Shown here: in pieces, positions 14,990 through 23,578 of the stretch | Layout of the letters: each line of letters starts with the position of its first letter | Numbering within the stretch: position 1 is the stretch's first letter | Assembly: GCF_010448835.1 (NCBI RefSeq) | Contig: NZ_CP048409.1 | Coordinates: 1-64,000, forward strand | Reading direction: 5' to 3' | Source: Draconibacterium halophilum | GTDB taxonomy: Bacteria > Bacteroidota > Bacteroidia > Bacteroidales > Prolixibacteraceae | DNA length: 64,000 nucleotides | Notes under the pieces: generated by a model | Seen by the model: only the letters and a program-made list of their open reading frames with translations | What the model was told of the DNA's origin: nothing | Database searches by the model: none | Program-made: the position numbers and the translations under genes

Positions 14990-17900
14990 ATGAAAGAAAA
15001 ACTAGTAATGAGAAAAATGCTCATGTTATTCGTGGGTACATTTTTCGTCTTGGGGGCATTTGCCCAGGAAGTTGTTCTGAAAGGTGTTGTAACCTCTTCT
15101 GACGATAATCAGCCTTTACCAGGGGTGACTATAACAGTTGCAGGAACCACCAACGGAACAGTAACCGACTTTGATGGTAATTACGAATTTACGGTACCAT
15201 CAGATGCAACGCTTGTGTATTCGTATATAGGAATGAAGACACAAACAATCGGTGTAGAAGGAAGAACAGAGATCAATGTTCAACTTGATCCTGATTTATT
15301 TAACGTTGACGAGGTAGTTGTTGTTGGTTACGGTGTTCAGAAGAAAATCCTGACCACTGGAGCCAATTTAAATGTAAAAGGAGAAGATATTGCAGAACTT
15401 AATACTGGTTCAGCAATGGAAGCTTTACAGGGAGTTGCTGCCGGTATTAGTATTACACGAAACAATGGTTCGCCAGGCGCAGGAACCCGGGTTACTATTC
15501 GTGGTTTAGGAACCATCGGAAACTCCAACCCATTATACATTGTTGATGGTGTGGCTGTTGGAGACATTGACTACTTGAGTCCTTCGGACATTGAGTCAAT
15601 TGATGTATTGAAAGATGCGGCATCTGCAGCGATTTATGGTTCGAGAGCTGCAAACGGAGTTGTGTTGGTAACAACCGTAAAAGGAAGCGAAGACCGACCA
15701 GCAAAGATCTCCTACGACGCTTATTATGGAATTCAGAATATATATAAAAATCTGGATCCGTTAACTGCCCAGGAGTATATGTATATTATGGATGAAGGCC
15801 GAGTTAACGATAACAAGGCGCCAATGGATTGGCAGAAGGAAATTACAGGAAACAACTGGCTTAGAAGCAACTATGGCGACGCATTAGCAGACCAGTTAGG
15901 TAATGACGTTTGGGGAGCACTTCAAAATGGTTGGGAAGGTACCAATTGGATTGATGAAATTACCAGTAGTAATGTTCCAATGCAAAGTCATGCTTTAAAC
16001 ATTACCGGCGGAAGCAAAGATATAACCTACTCTGCAGGGATTTCGTATTTCGACCAAAAAAGTATTATCGGAAGTGAAATAACTGATGCCGGATATAAAA
16101 GATTGACAGCGAGGTTAAATACCGAGATGGTATTGAAGAAGAATAAGGAACACAGTATTATTACAGTTGGGGAGAATATCACCTATACCAATACAGAAAA
16201 CAGAAGTGCCAGAACCGGTAATATCTACTGGAACGACTTGCACAATGCACTTGTTCAACACCCTTTAATGCCTGCTTACTGGCAACCAGCTATTGATAAT
16301 AATATCAACCAATTTGGTTTTACGCCAACCATGGATGACATAAATCAAGCTACCAACCCAATAGCCTCAATGTACTATGCTACTAACTACAACTATGGTA
16401 AAGGAAACCGGGTTGTTGGAAACGTGTATGCAATAGTTGAACCTATTAAAGACTTAAGATTAAGATCTTCATACGGACTCGATGCATGGTTTGGATGGGG
16501 CAGATCGATGAACCCGACTTATCGGTTAGGAACACTTTATACCGATGCCACTGACGGAGCTTCGCAAAACCAATACCTGGGAAGTAACTGGACATGGACA
16601 ACCACACTTTCATACGATCGTCAGTTTGGCGACCATGACATAACTGGTTTAGTTGGTTATGAGCTACTTCAAAACGACATCAATATGAATGTATCAGGTT
16701 CAAGAAATAATTTATTATTCCCTGGTGATCCTCGCTATGCCTATATTAATAATACCGAAAGTCCGGGTTCTATCAGCGATATTACTACATCAGGAGCTGA
16801 CTGGGCTGCCGGCGGTGGCGGTTTAATGTCGTACATGGCAAGAGCACAATACAATTACCAAGAGAAATACCTGCTCTCTGTTACAATGCGTGCAGATGGT
16901 TCTTCTAACTTTGCAAAAGGTAACCGTTGGGGATATTTCCCTTCAGTATCAGCAGGATGGGTGCTTACCAGTGAAGACTTTATGGAAAGCACTTCAGATG
17001 TTCTTGATTTCGCTAAAGTGCGTTTAAGCTGGGGACAGAACGGTAACCAATCAATCGACAACTTTATTTACTCTTCGCAAATAACCTATGCTTTCCCTGG
17101 TTATTTCTTTGGAGATACAAAACCGGTATCGGGTACAACAGCATATCCTTCAAAAGTTCCAAACCCAGACGTAACATGGGAAACTTCGGAGCAGTTGAAT
17201 ATCGGACTTGATGCGAGACTACTTGGTTCAAGACTTGGTGTTGCGTTAGACTGGTATAAGAAAACCACAAAAGACTGGCTGGTTGTAGCACCTATTTTGG
17301 GTACGTCAGGCGCCGGAGCTCCTTTTATCAATGGAGGAGATATTGAAAATAAAGGTTTTGAATTGGTACTAAACTGGAACGACAATATCAGTGATTTTAA
17401 ATATGGTGTTATTTTAAGCGCTGCACATAATAAAAACGAGGTAACAAGAATTGCCAATACCGATGGAATTATTCACGGACCTTCTCACGTAATATCGCAA
17501 GGTACAGCAGAGGTTTCAAGAGTTGAAGTTGGTCAGCCAATCGGTTATTTCTACGGATACGAAACGGATGGAATTCTGCAGAATCAGGATGAAGTTGATG
17601 CTTATGTGGGACCTGATGGAGCACCTTATTTTAACGATCAGCGTCCTGGTGATGTTCGTTTTGTAGATAAAAACATGGACGGAACAATCGACGAAAATGA
17701 TAAAGGATATTTGGGAAATCCTAATCCTGATTTAGAAATGGGACTGCAACTAAACCTTGCTTACAAAGGATTTTACGTAAACACCACTTTGGCCGGAAAA
17801 TTCGGAATGCAGGTAATGCAATCGTATCGTTCATTTGCTGATAGTCCAACACAAAACTACACCTCAACTGTTTTTGAACGTTGGCATGGTGAAGGTACTT

Positions 17901-18220
17901 CTACTAAGATGCCTCGACTGTCTTCTGTATCAAACCGAAATCAGCAGTACGTTTCTGACATTTACATGCATGATGCAGACTATGTGAGAATCAATAACTT
18001 GACATTTGGATACGATTTCAGCAAAATGCTTTCAAGTTTTGATGCTGTTTCAACACTTAAAGTATACGCTGCAGTAAATAACCTGCACACTTTTACAAGC
18101 TACGACGGAATGGATCCTGAAGTTCGTTTTGGACACGATGCCGGTTGGGCATCAGGAATTGACCTCGGATTATACCCATTACCAAGGACAGTAATGTTTG
18201 GATTAAGTGTTGCCTTTTAA
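14990..18220 (+). CDS. SusC/RagA-type TonB-dependent glycan transporter
   Basis: A 1076-residue outer-membrane TonB-dependent transporter. The signal peptide ends at AFAQ (about 26). A CarboxypepD_reg-like domain spans about 30-105 (GVVTSSDDNQPLPGVTI), then the TonB-box region with the SusC signature DEVVVVGYGVQKK, a plug (about 110-220) and a 22-strand barrel. No STN domain is present, so it is not an obvious anti-sigma-coupled transducer. I chose ATG 14990 (or 15008) over the 14948 frame because the signal peptide follows directly. With SusD it imports oligosaccharides, here probably beta-glucan pieces, judged from the GH16 and GH3 genes downstream. Confidence 0.96.
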   Translation: MKEKLVMRKMLMLFVGTFFVLGAFAQEVVLKGVVTSSDDNQPLPGVTITVAGTTNGTVTDFDGNYEFTVPSDATLVYSYIGMKTQTIGVEGRTEINVQLDPDLFNVDEVVVVGYGVQKKILTTGANLNVKGEDIAELNTGSAMEALQGVAAGISITRNNGSPGAGTRVTIRGLGTIGNSNPLYIVDGVAVGDIDYLSPSDIESIDVLKDAASAAIYGSRAANGVVLVTTVKGSEDRPAKISYDAYYGIQNIYKNLDPLTAQEYMYIMDEGRVNDNKAPMDWQKEITGNNWLRSNYGDALADQLGNDVWGALQNGWEGTNWIDEITSSNVPMQSHALNITGGSKDITYSAGISYFDQKSIIGSEITDAGYKRLTARLNTEMVLKKNKEHSIITVGENITYTNTENRSARTGNIYWNDLHNALVQHPLMPAYWQPAIDNNINQFGFTPTMDDINQATNPIASMYYATNYNYGKGNRVVGNVYAIVEPIKDLRLRSSYGLDAWFGWGRSMNPTYRLGTLYTDATDGASQNQYLGSNWTWTTTLSYDRQFGDHDITGLVGYELLQNDINMNVSGSRNNLLFPGDPRYAYINNTESPGSISDITTSGADWAAGGGGLMSYMARAQYNYQEKYLLSVTMRADGSSNFAKGNRWGYFPSVSAGWVLTSEDFMESTSDVLDFAKVRLSWGQNGNQSIDNFIYSSQITYAFPGYFFGDTKPVSGTTAYPSKVPNPDVTWETSEQLNIGLDARLLGSRLGVALDWYKKTTKDWLVVAPILGTSGAGAPFINGGDIENKGFELVLNWNDNISDFKYGVILSAAHNKNEVTRIANTDGIIHGPSHVISQGTAEVSRVEVGQPIGYFYGYETDGILQNQDEVDAYVGPDGAPYFNDQRPGDVRFVDKNMDGTIDENDKGYLGNPNPDLEMGLQLNLAYKGFYVNTTLAGKFGMQVMQSYRSFADSPTQNYTSTVFERWHGEGTSTKMPRLSSVSNRNQQYVSDIYMHDADYVRINNLTFGYDFSKMLSSFDAVSTLKVYAAVNNLHTFTSYDGMDPEVRFGHDAGWASGIDLGLYPLPRTVMFGLSVAF

Positions 18221-18233
18221 ATTTTAAAAACAA

Positions 18234-19955
18234 ATGATGATGAAAAAACTAATATATATTACATTCCTTGCAGGATTACTTTTTGCAACGAGTTGTAGTC
18301 AGGATTATCTGGATACAGATAATTTATACGGGAAAAGTTTAGAAACCTTTTACAGCACTCCTCAGGATATAAAGGAGGCAATGGCAGGGGTTTATAATGC
18401 AATCTATACGCCTAACGTGCACAGTAACGAATCTGTTGCTGCAAGTTTAATGTCTGATTTAATGCTTGGTGGCGGTGGTGCTGATGATAAATCGGCAAAA
18501 TGGGTTGATAACTTTGAAGACCCGGCAGAAGATACTTACAGAGATATGTGGGTACAATGCTACAATGGTATATCAAGGGCAACTGCAATTATCGACAAAA
18601 CAGCAGAAGCTGACTTTTCAACCTATTTCAGCAGCCCTGAAGAAGCTCAGAACTTTAAAGATCAGGCGATTGGTGAAGCACTGTTCATGCGTGCGTTCTA
18701 CTATTTCAGATTAGGGAAGTTTTTTGGTGGTGTACCTTTGATTGTTACATTCGATGCGCCAAGAGATGTGCCAAGATCGACTTATACAGAGACTTTTGCG
18801 CAAATTGCATCTGACCTTAAACTTGCAATCGAAACCATGCCAGCGGTTGCGTTTTCCAATATTCCGGAATCTGATTATGGTCATGCAAACAAATGGATAG
18901 CAGAGGCATATCTGGCCAGAGTATATTTGTTCTATACTGGTTATATGACCAATATTGAAGGTCAGGCTACCACTACATTACCTCTTGTTGATGGAGGTTC
19001 TTTGTCGGCATCAGATGTACAGAGCCATTTGGAAGACTGTATGAATAACAGTGGCTACGGACTGGTTGATGATTTCAGAAACCTTTGGCCGTACTCGTAC
19101 GTAAACATTGCAGCCGGTGATACAACCATATTACCATGGGCAAATGAAAACGATCTTTCGTGGGTAGGCCAGGATGGCCACACACCTACTTTTGGTCGTG
19201 GAAATAATGAATCCATGTTTGTACAAAGGTTCTCTTTTGGTGACTGGGGATGGTCAAACGGAAATATTTATACCAACAGACTTGCTCTATTCACAAGCCT
19301 TAGAGATAACTCTTTAGTACCTTTTGGTCAAGGTTGGGGATGGTGCACTGTTAATCCAAGATTGTATACCGGATGGGATGACAACGACCCAAGAAAACTA
19401 GGTTCTATCCTTCAGGTTGGACAGGCCGACCAGGGAACCGGCGATTATGTGGGAGACAAAGGTGATCATGAAACAGGCTTTTTTAACAAGAAATATACTG
19501 CTATTCAATACTATAATACTGATGACCAGGCAAATGTGGGTATGTTCATTCAGTTGTACAATTGGGGAAATACCGATATGCAATTAATGCACGCACAGGA
19601 TTTCATTTTTATGCGCTATGCTGACGTTTTGTTGATGCACTCTGAAATTTCAGGAACAGCAGATGGAATGAACGCTGTTAGAGCAAGAGCCGGATTAGAT
19701 CCTGTTGCTTATTCTTTAGATGCACTTAAAGAAGAAAGAATGCACGAGTTAGCTTTTGAAGCGTTACGTTGGTTCGACCTTGTTCGCTGGGGAGATGTTA
19801 ACACTGCTTTTGATGAAACAATAAGCGTGAGAAATTCAGGAAGTGAAGCGAATTACTCAGTTAACTACCGACCAGAGACCAAAGGGTTGGTTCCGATTCC
19901 GGAAACGGAAATGAGGTTATCAAATGGCATTTATGAACAAAATCCTGGATGGTAA
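18234..19955 (+). CDS. SusD/RagB-type glycan-binding lipoprotein
   Basis: A 573-residue SusD-family lipoprotein that caps the SusC barrel and binds the incoming glycan. The lipobox ATSC places the lipidated Cys at 21, followed by SQDYLDT, the usual SusD start. The N-terminal TPR-like part includes EAMAGVYNAIYTP and QAIGEALFMRAFYYFRLGKFFGG; the C-terminal block EERMHELAFEALRWFDLVRWGD is the family signature. It begins 13 bp after susC. Three ATG codons in a row (18234, 18237, 18240) are possible starts. Confidence 0.96.
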   Translation: MMMKKLIYITFLAGLLFATSCSQDYLDTDNLYGKSLETFYSTPQDIKEAMAGVYNAIYTPNVHSNESVAASLMSDLMLGGGGADDKSAKWVDNFEDPAEDTYRDMWVQCYNGISRATAIIDKTAEADFSTYFSSPEEAQNFKDQAIGEALFMRAFYYFRLGKFFGGVPLIVTFDAPRDVPRSTYTETFAQIASDLKLAIETMPAVAFSNIPESDYGHANKWIAEAYLARVYLFYTGYMTNIEGQATTTLPLVDGGSLSASDVQSHLEDCMNNSGYGLVDDFRNLWPYSYVNIAAGDTTILPWANENDLSWVGQDGHTPTFGRGNNESMFVQRFSFGDWGWSNGNIYTNRLALFTSLRDNSLVPFGQGWGWCTVNPRLYTGWDDNDPRKLGSILQVGQADQGTGDYVGDKGDHETGFFNKKYTAIQYYNTDDQANVGMFIQLYNWGNTDMQLMHAQDFIFMRYADVLLMHSEISGTADGMNAVRARAGLDPVAYSLDALKEERMHELAFEALRWFDLVRWGDVNTAFDETISVRNSGSEANYSVNYRPETKGLVPIPETEMRLSNGIYEQNPGW

Positions 19956-19977
19956 CAGGTTTTTAATATTAAAAGAT

Positions 19978-20769
19978 ATGAAAAGAAATAATATAATAAT
20001 AAGTCTTTTTGTTGGATTGCTGGCACTGCTAATTGTGTCGTGCGATGCCATTGTTGACGAACAATTCCTTGAAAACAGTACAACTGTTGAAGGTGTTGAA
20101 TTAGTTGCAACCCAGAACTCAGCAAATGGTAATCTTGTTGAGTTAAGCATGAATACGCCGGGAGTTACCGGTTATTGGGATTACAACTTAGGTGTGGCTT
20201 TAACCAATAAAGTTGAGATTGTTTATCCTATTCCAGGAACTTCAACTTTTACATTTGTAGGTACTTTGGGTGCTGAGTTTTTCGAGAAAACAATTGAAGT
20301 AACAGTTGATGTACTGGATACTCCTCTGGAGCAGGATTGGTACGACCTTGTTAGTGAAAATACGTCTGCAGGTAAAACATGGGTATTTGATGGTGGTCCC
20401 GAACCTGATGGTGGAATGTGGTGGTTTATGTCTGATCCCGGTAATCCATGGGGATTATGGTGGAATGCAGCAGGAGATTGCTGTCCTCCGGGTGATGCCG
20501 CTGGAAGCATGACTTTTAACCTGGATGGTGCTGCAAATTATATTTACGACGATGGTAACGGCAATGCAACCAATGCTTCCTTTGTGTTGGATACAGAAAA
20601 CCAACAACTCCATCTGAACGGAGCTTCAATATTGGGTTATGATGCTGATCGAGTAAATCCCGACGGTGTTTATAATATTGTTGAACTGACCGAAGATAAA
20701 ATGGTTCTTTTTACACCTACAAACGCTGGTGGCACAGGCTGGACTTGGGTGTTGGTTCCTGCTGAATAA
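19978..20769 (+). CDS. surface glycan-binding lipoprotein (SusE/F position)
   Basis: A 263-residue lipoprotein with an N-terminal hydrophobic segment and lipobox VSC (about residue 22). It is rich in beta-strand patterns, with an Ig-like N-terminal half (GVELVATQNSANGNLVEL) and a C-terminal half rich in Trp and Gly that may bind glycan (GGMWWFMSDPGNPWG, TGWTWVLVP). I recognise no enzyme motif. The position after susD is that of the SusE/SusF-type surface glycan-binding proteins, so that role is inferred from context. The longer frame from 19924 overlaps susD; the ATG at 19978 lies directly before the signal and fits better. A strong terminator follows. Confidence 0.85.
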   Translation: MKRNNIIISLFVGLLALLIVSCDAIVDEQFLENSTTVEGVELVATQNSANGNLVELSMNTPGVTGYWDYNLGVALTNKVEIVYPIPGTSTFTFVGTLGAEFFEKTIEVTVDVLDTPLEQDWYDLVSENTSAGKTWVFDGGPEPDGGMWWFMSDPGNPWGLWWNAAGDCCPPGDAAGSMTFNLDGAANYIYDDGNGNATNASFVLDTENQQLHLNGASILGYDADRVNPDGVYNIVELTEDKMVLFTPTNAGGTGWTWVLVPAE

Positions 20770-20793
20770 TAGTTTTGATTATTTATAGAGTTT

Positions 20794-20839
20794 AGCTATC
20801 AAAAGGGGAGGTAATTCTCCCCTTTCTGATAGCTTTTTA
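20794..20839 (+). terminator. strong terminator inside the PUL
   Basis: AGCTATCA plus AAAGGGGAG on the left pairs with CTCCCCTTT, one bulged C and TGATAGCT on the right, giving about 17 bp around GTAATT, followed by TTTTT. It separates the susCD-binding protein genes from the glycoside hydrolases. Confidence 0.85.
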
Positions 20840-20956
20840 TTCACCACTTAATGGTACTTAAAATTGTTGGTATCAGGGTTTTGTATTGTCTAAACCAAAA
20901 TAATTCTTATCATACTAACAATCTGAATTCCTTTACTTTATTACTTAAAAAAACAA

Positions 20957-22219
20957 ATGAAATCCAGTCTTTTCATACTGTGTATTTTTCTAACCAATCT
21001 TAACACTTTTGGGCAGGTTGGCGAATTATTGTGGGAAGACGATTTTAACGCCGGACAGCTCGACCTTGAAAACTGGAATATCGAAACAGGAACCGGGGTA
21101 AACGGCGATTTTGGAACAGGACAGCTAGATCGTGCGACAAACCGCCAAGAGAATATTAGTTTCCAAAATGATGTGTCAGGAGCAGAAAATGGCTGCCTGG
21201 TAATTACAACACGAAAAGAATTTTACATCGACAGAAATTATACCAGTGGCAGAATTAATACAGCCGGGAAAAAATCGTGGGGACCGGGACACCGAATTGT
21301 AGCCAGAATTTATCCGCACGATGTAAAACAAATGGGACAAGGTTTTGCCTTTTGGATGATGCCCGATGAAATTCCGGAGGGCTGGAACAGCCTGATGTGG
21401 CCGCAAGGTGGCGAAATCGATATTATGGAATATGTTGGACCTATTCCCTTTCATAATCTTGGTAGCGTACATTATGCCTGGTTTTGGCAAAACAACGAAT
21501 GGGCCGAATGGAACCATGGACACCAGGGAGCATATTACAGCTACGAAACAAAACAAGTACCGAATCCTGTTGAACCGGGCTACGGAAATTATCCGCCCGA
21601 TGAAAACGATTTGAATGCCGGGAGTTACGGATTTCATACTTATGGAATCGACTGGTATTCAGACCGGATAGAATTTTTTATCGATGACAATACCTATCAT
21701 ATCCATCACTTGAACGACGGCGGCGTCTTCGCTGTGGATGGAGAAGACGAATCAGCTGTTATACTAAAGGAAGGAAGAAGAGTTAACGTTTCAGAATATT
21801 CCAATCATTTCTCTGAGTGGCATCCGTTCGAGCACAAAATGTATCCAATTCTAAGCGCCGGAGTAGGTGGATCTACCTATTCATATGGTGGAGCCATTGT
21901 TTCAGCGGCAGAATTCCCATGCTCTGTTTTTATCGATTGGTTGCGGGTTTATAAACTGGATATTAATGTAGGAATTAATCAGGTTACATCCCGGGAATTT
22001 AAAATCTACCCTAATCCCGCAAAAGACAATTTTACTATTAGCGCCAAAAATACCGGTAAATACGAAGTTAAACTGGTCGATATTTCAGGAAAAACAGTTA
22101 ACCAGAGCACCTTTAGCCATACAACAGAAATAAATACCTCTGAAATTGAGAAGGGTATGTATATGATTCTGATCGACGATGGAAAACGATCTGTTTCAGA
22201 AAAAATAGTAATTCAATAA
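20957..22219 (+). CDS. GH16 beta-glucanase secreted by type IX system
   Basis: A 420-residue secreted GH16 enzyme. The signal peptide ends near NTFGQ (20). The catalytic motif E-I-D-I-M-E spans Glu153 (nucleophile), Asp155 and Glu158 (acid/base) in GGEIDIMEYVG. Insertions around 175-215 rich in Trp, Tyr and Asn differ from the second GH16 and suggest another loop set or substrate. Residues about 350-420 (FKIYPNPAKDNFTIS to the end) are a type A Por-secretion C-terminal sorting domain, so it should leave the cell or be anchored by T9SS. The beta-1,3 or mixed-linkage glucan substrate is inferred from neighbours; porphyran or agar activity cannot be excluded by eye. Confidence 0.93.
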   Translation: MKSSLFILCIFLTNLNTFGQVGELLWEDDFNAGQLDLENWNIETGTGVNGDFGTGQLDRATNRQENISFQNDVSGAENGCLVITTRKEFYIDRNYTSGRINTAGKKSWGPGHRIVARIYPHDVKQMGQGFAFWMMPDEIPEGWNSLMWPQGGEIDIMEYVGPIPFHNLGSVHYAWFWQNNEWAEWNHGHQGAYYSYETKQVPNPVEPGYGNYPPDENDLNAGSYGFHTYGIDWYSDRIEFFIDDNTYHIHHLNDGGVFAVDGEDESAVILKEGRRVNVSEYSNHFSEWHPFEHKMYPILSAGVGGSTYSYGGAIVSAAEFPCSVFIDWLRVYKLDINVGINQVTSREFKIYPNPAKDNFTISAKNTGKYEVKLVDISGKTVNQSTFSHTTEINTSEIEKGMYMILIDDGKRSVSEKIVIQ

Positions 22220-22228
22220 GTAAAAAAT

Positions 22229-23560
22229 ATGCTTAAATCATTCAATAACCAAAAACAGAACTGGCCATTTTTACTGGCACTTCTAATACTCATCTCACCC
22301 TTAAACGGATGCAGCGAAGATGATACTGATGCAGGTTTCACTTCCGATTTTTCGTATTCATTTATTGATGATAATAACGTTCAGTTCACCAATGAATCAG
22401 AAGGAGAGTACTTAAGAATGAACTGGGATTTTGGAAACGGGCAGACCGAAACAACAACATCTAAAACACAATCTTATGATGTTTATTACCCGGTAGCCGG
22501 AGATTACGATGTTAATCTTTTGGTAATTGGTTTTGATGGAGAGCAAAAATCTGCCTCGAAAAAAGTAAACATTGCAACTACTGATTTTGCAATTAGTTTT
22601 ACTGCCGAACCCGATGGCAGCAATGCGAACCTAATCAACCTCGAAAATACTTCAGACGGGAATTACGATTCCTTTCAATGGGAATACCGCAATAAAATTG
22701 TAGCTGACGAAACCAATACAGCTGCCTATTTCCCTTATGCCGGAACGTATAAAATCGAACTTATTATCACCAAAAATGGGGAAACCTATACTACTACAAA
22801 AAATGTAACCATCGCAAACGACGACCCCGATCACTTTTCAAGATTGGAAATGGTTTGGTCGGATGAATTTGATGGAGATGCAGTTAACTCCGACAACTGG
22901 ACTTTCGAAACCGGCTCAGGAGGTTGGGGAAACAACGAGTTGCAAAATTATACCAATGCCGCAAATGCAGAGATAAATGATGGTATTCTTACCATTACTG
23001 CCGAAAAAGTAAACGACAATAAAGTTCCGGGGTCCTATACTTCAACCCGCATAATTACCAGCGGCAAACAAGAATTTACTTACGGACGAATGGAAATACG
23101 AGCCAAACTGCCTTCGGGCAGAGGAATCTGGCCGGCAATCTGGATGCTAGGTGCCAATATTGGCAATGTAGGCTGGCCAGCCTGTGGCGAAATTGATATT
23201 ATGGAATACGTGGGCTACCAACCCAACACCGTGCATGCAACAGTGCATACTTCGGCAGGTTCCGGCGGAGATGGAAGCGGAAGCAGCAAAACGCTCAACA
23301 CGGCCGAAGAAGAATTTCATGTTTACGGAGTGTTTTGGACCGAAAAGGAAATGGTTTTCTATACCGATTCACCTGAGAATGTGACTCATCGATATGCACC
23401 GTCAAATAAAACCAGCGACAACTGGCCGTTCGACAAACCACAGTTTTTTATTCTGAATGTGGCTGTCGGAGGTAATTGGGGCGGCGCACAGGGAATTGAT
23501 AATTCAATCTTCCCACAAATGATGGAAGTAGATTACGTTCGTGTATACCAGGAAATGTAG
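22229..23560 (+). CDS. PKD-GH16 laminarinase-like lipoprotein
   Basis: A 443-residue lipoprotein (lipobox NGC, Cys28) with two PKD-like Ig domains (about 35-115 and 120-205; MNWDFGNG and FQWEYRN strands) and a C-terminal GH16 catalytic domain (about 210-443). Catalytic residues are Glu321, Asp323 and Glu326 in CGEIDIMEYVG. Blocks such as WTFETGSGGWGNNELQNYT and GIWPAIWMLG are those of GH16_3 endo-beta-1,3-glucanases (laminarinases). It starts 9 bp after the first GH16. Being lipid-anchored, it probably acts at the outer-membrane surface near the SusCD complex. Confidence 0.94.
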   Translation: MLKSFNNQKQNWPFLLALLILISPLNGCSEDDTDAGFTSDFSYSFIDDNNVQFTNESEGEYLRMNWDFGNGQTETTTSKTQSYDVYYPVAGDYDVNLLVIGFDGEQKSASKKVNIATTDFAISFTAEPDGSNANLINLENTSDGNYDSFQWEYRNKIVADETNTAAYFPYAGTYKIELIITKNGETYTTTKNVTIANDDPDHFSRLEMVWSDEFDGDAVNSDNWTFETGSGGWGNNELQNYTNAANAEINDGILTITAEKVNDNKVPGSYTSTRIITSGKQEFTYGRMEIRAKLPSGRGIWPAIWMLGANIGNVGWPACGEIDIMEYVGYQPNTVHATVHTSAGSGGDGSGSSKTLNTAEEEFHVYGVFWTEKEMVFYTDSPENVTHRYAPSNKTSDNWPFDKPQFFILNVAVGGNWGGAQGIDNSIFPQMMEVDYVRVYQEM

Positions 23561-23578
23561 AACTAAAAACTAACTAAA

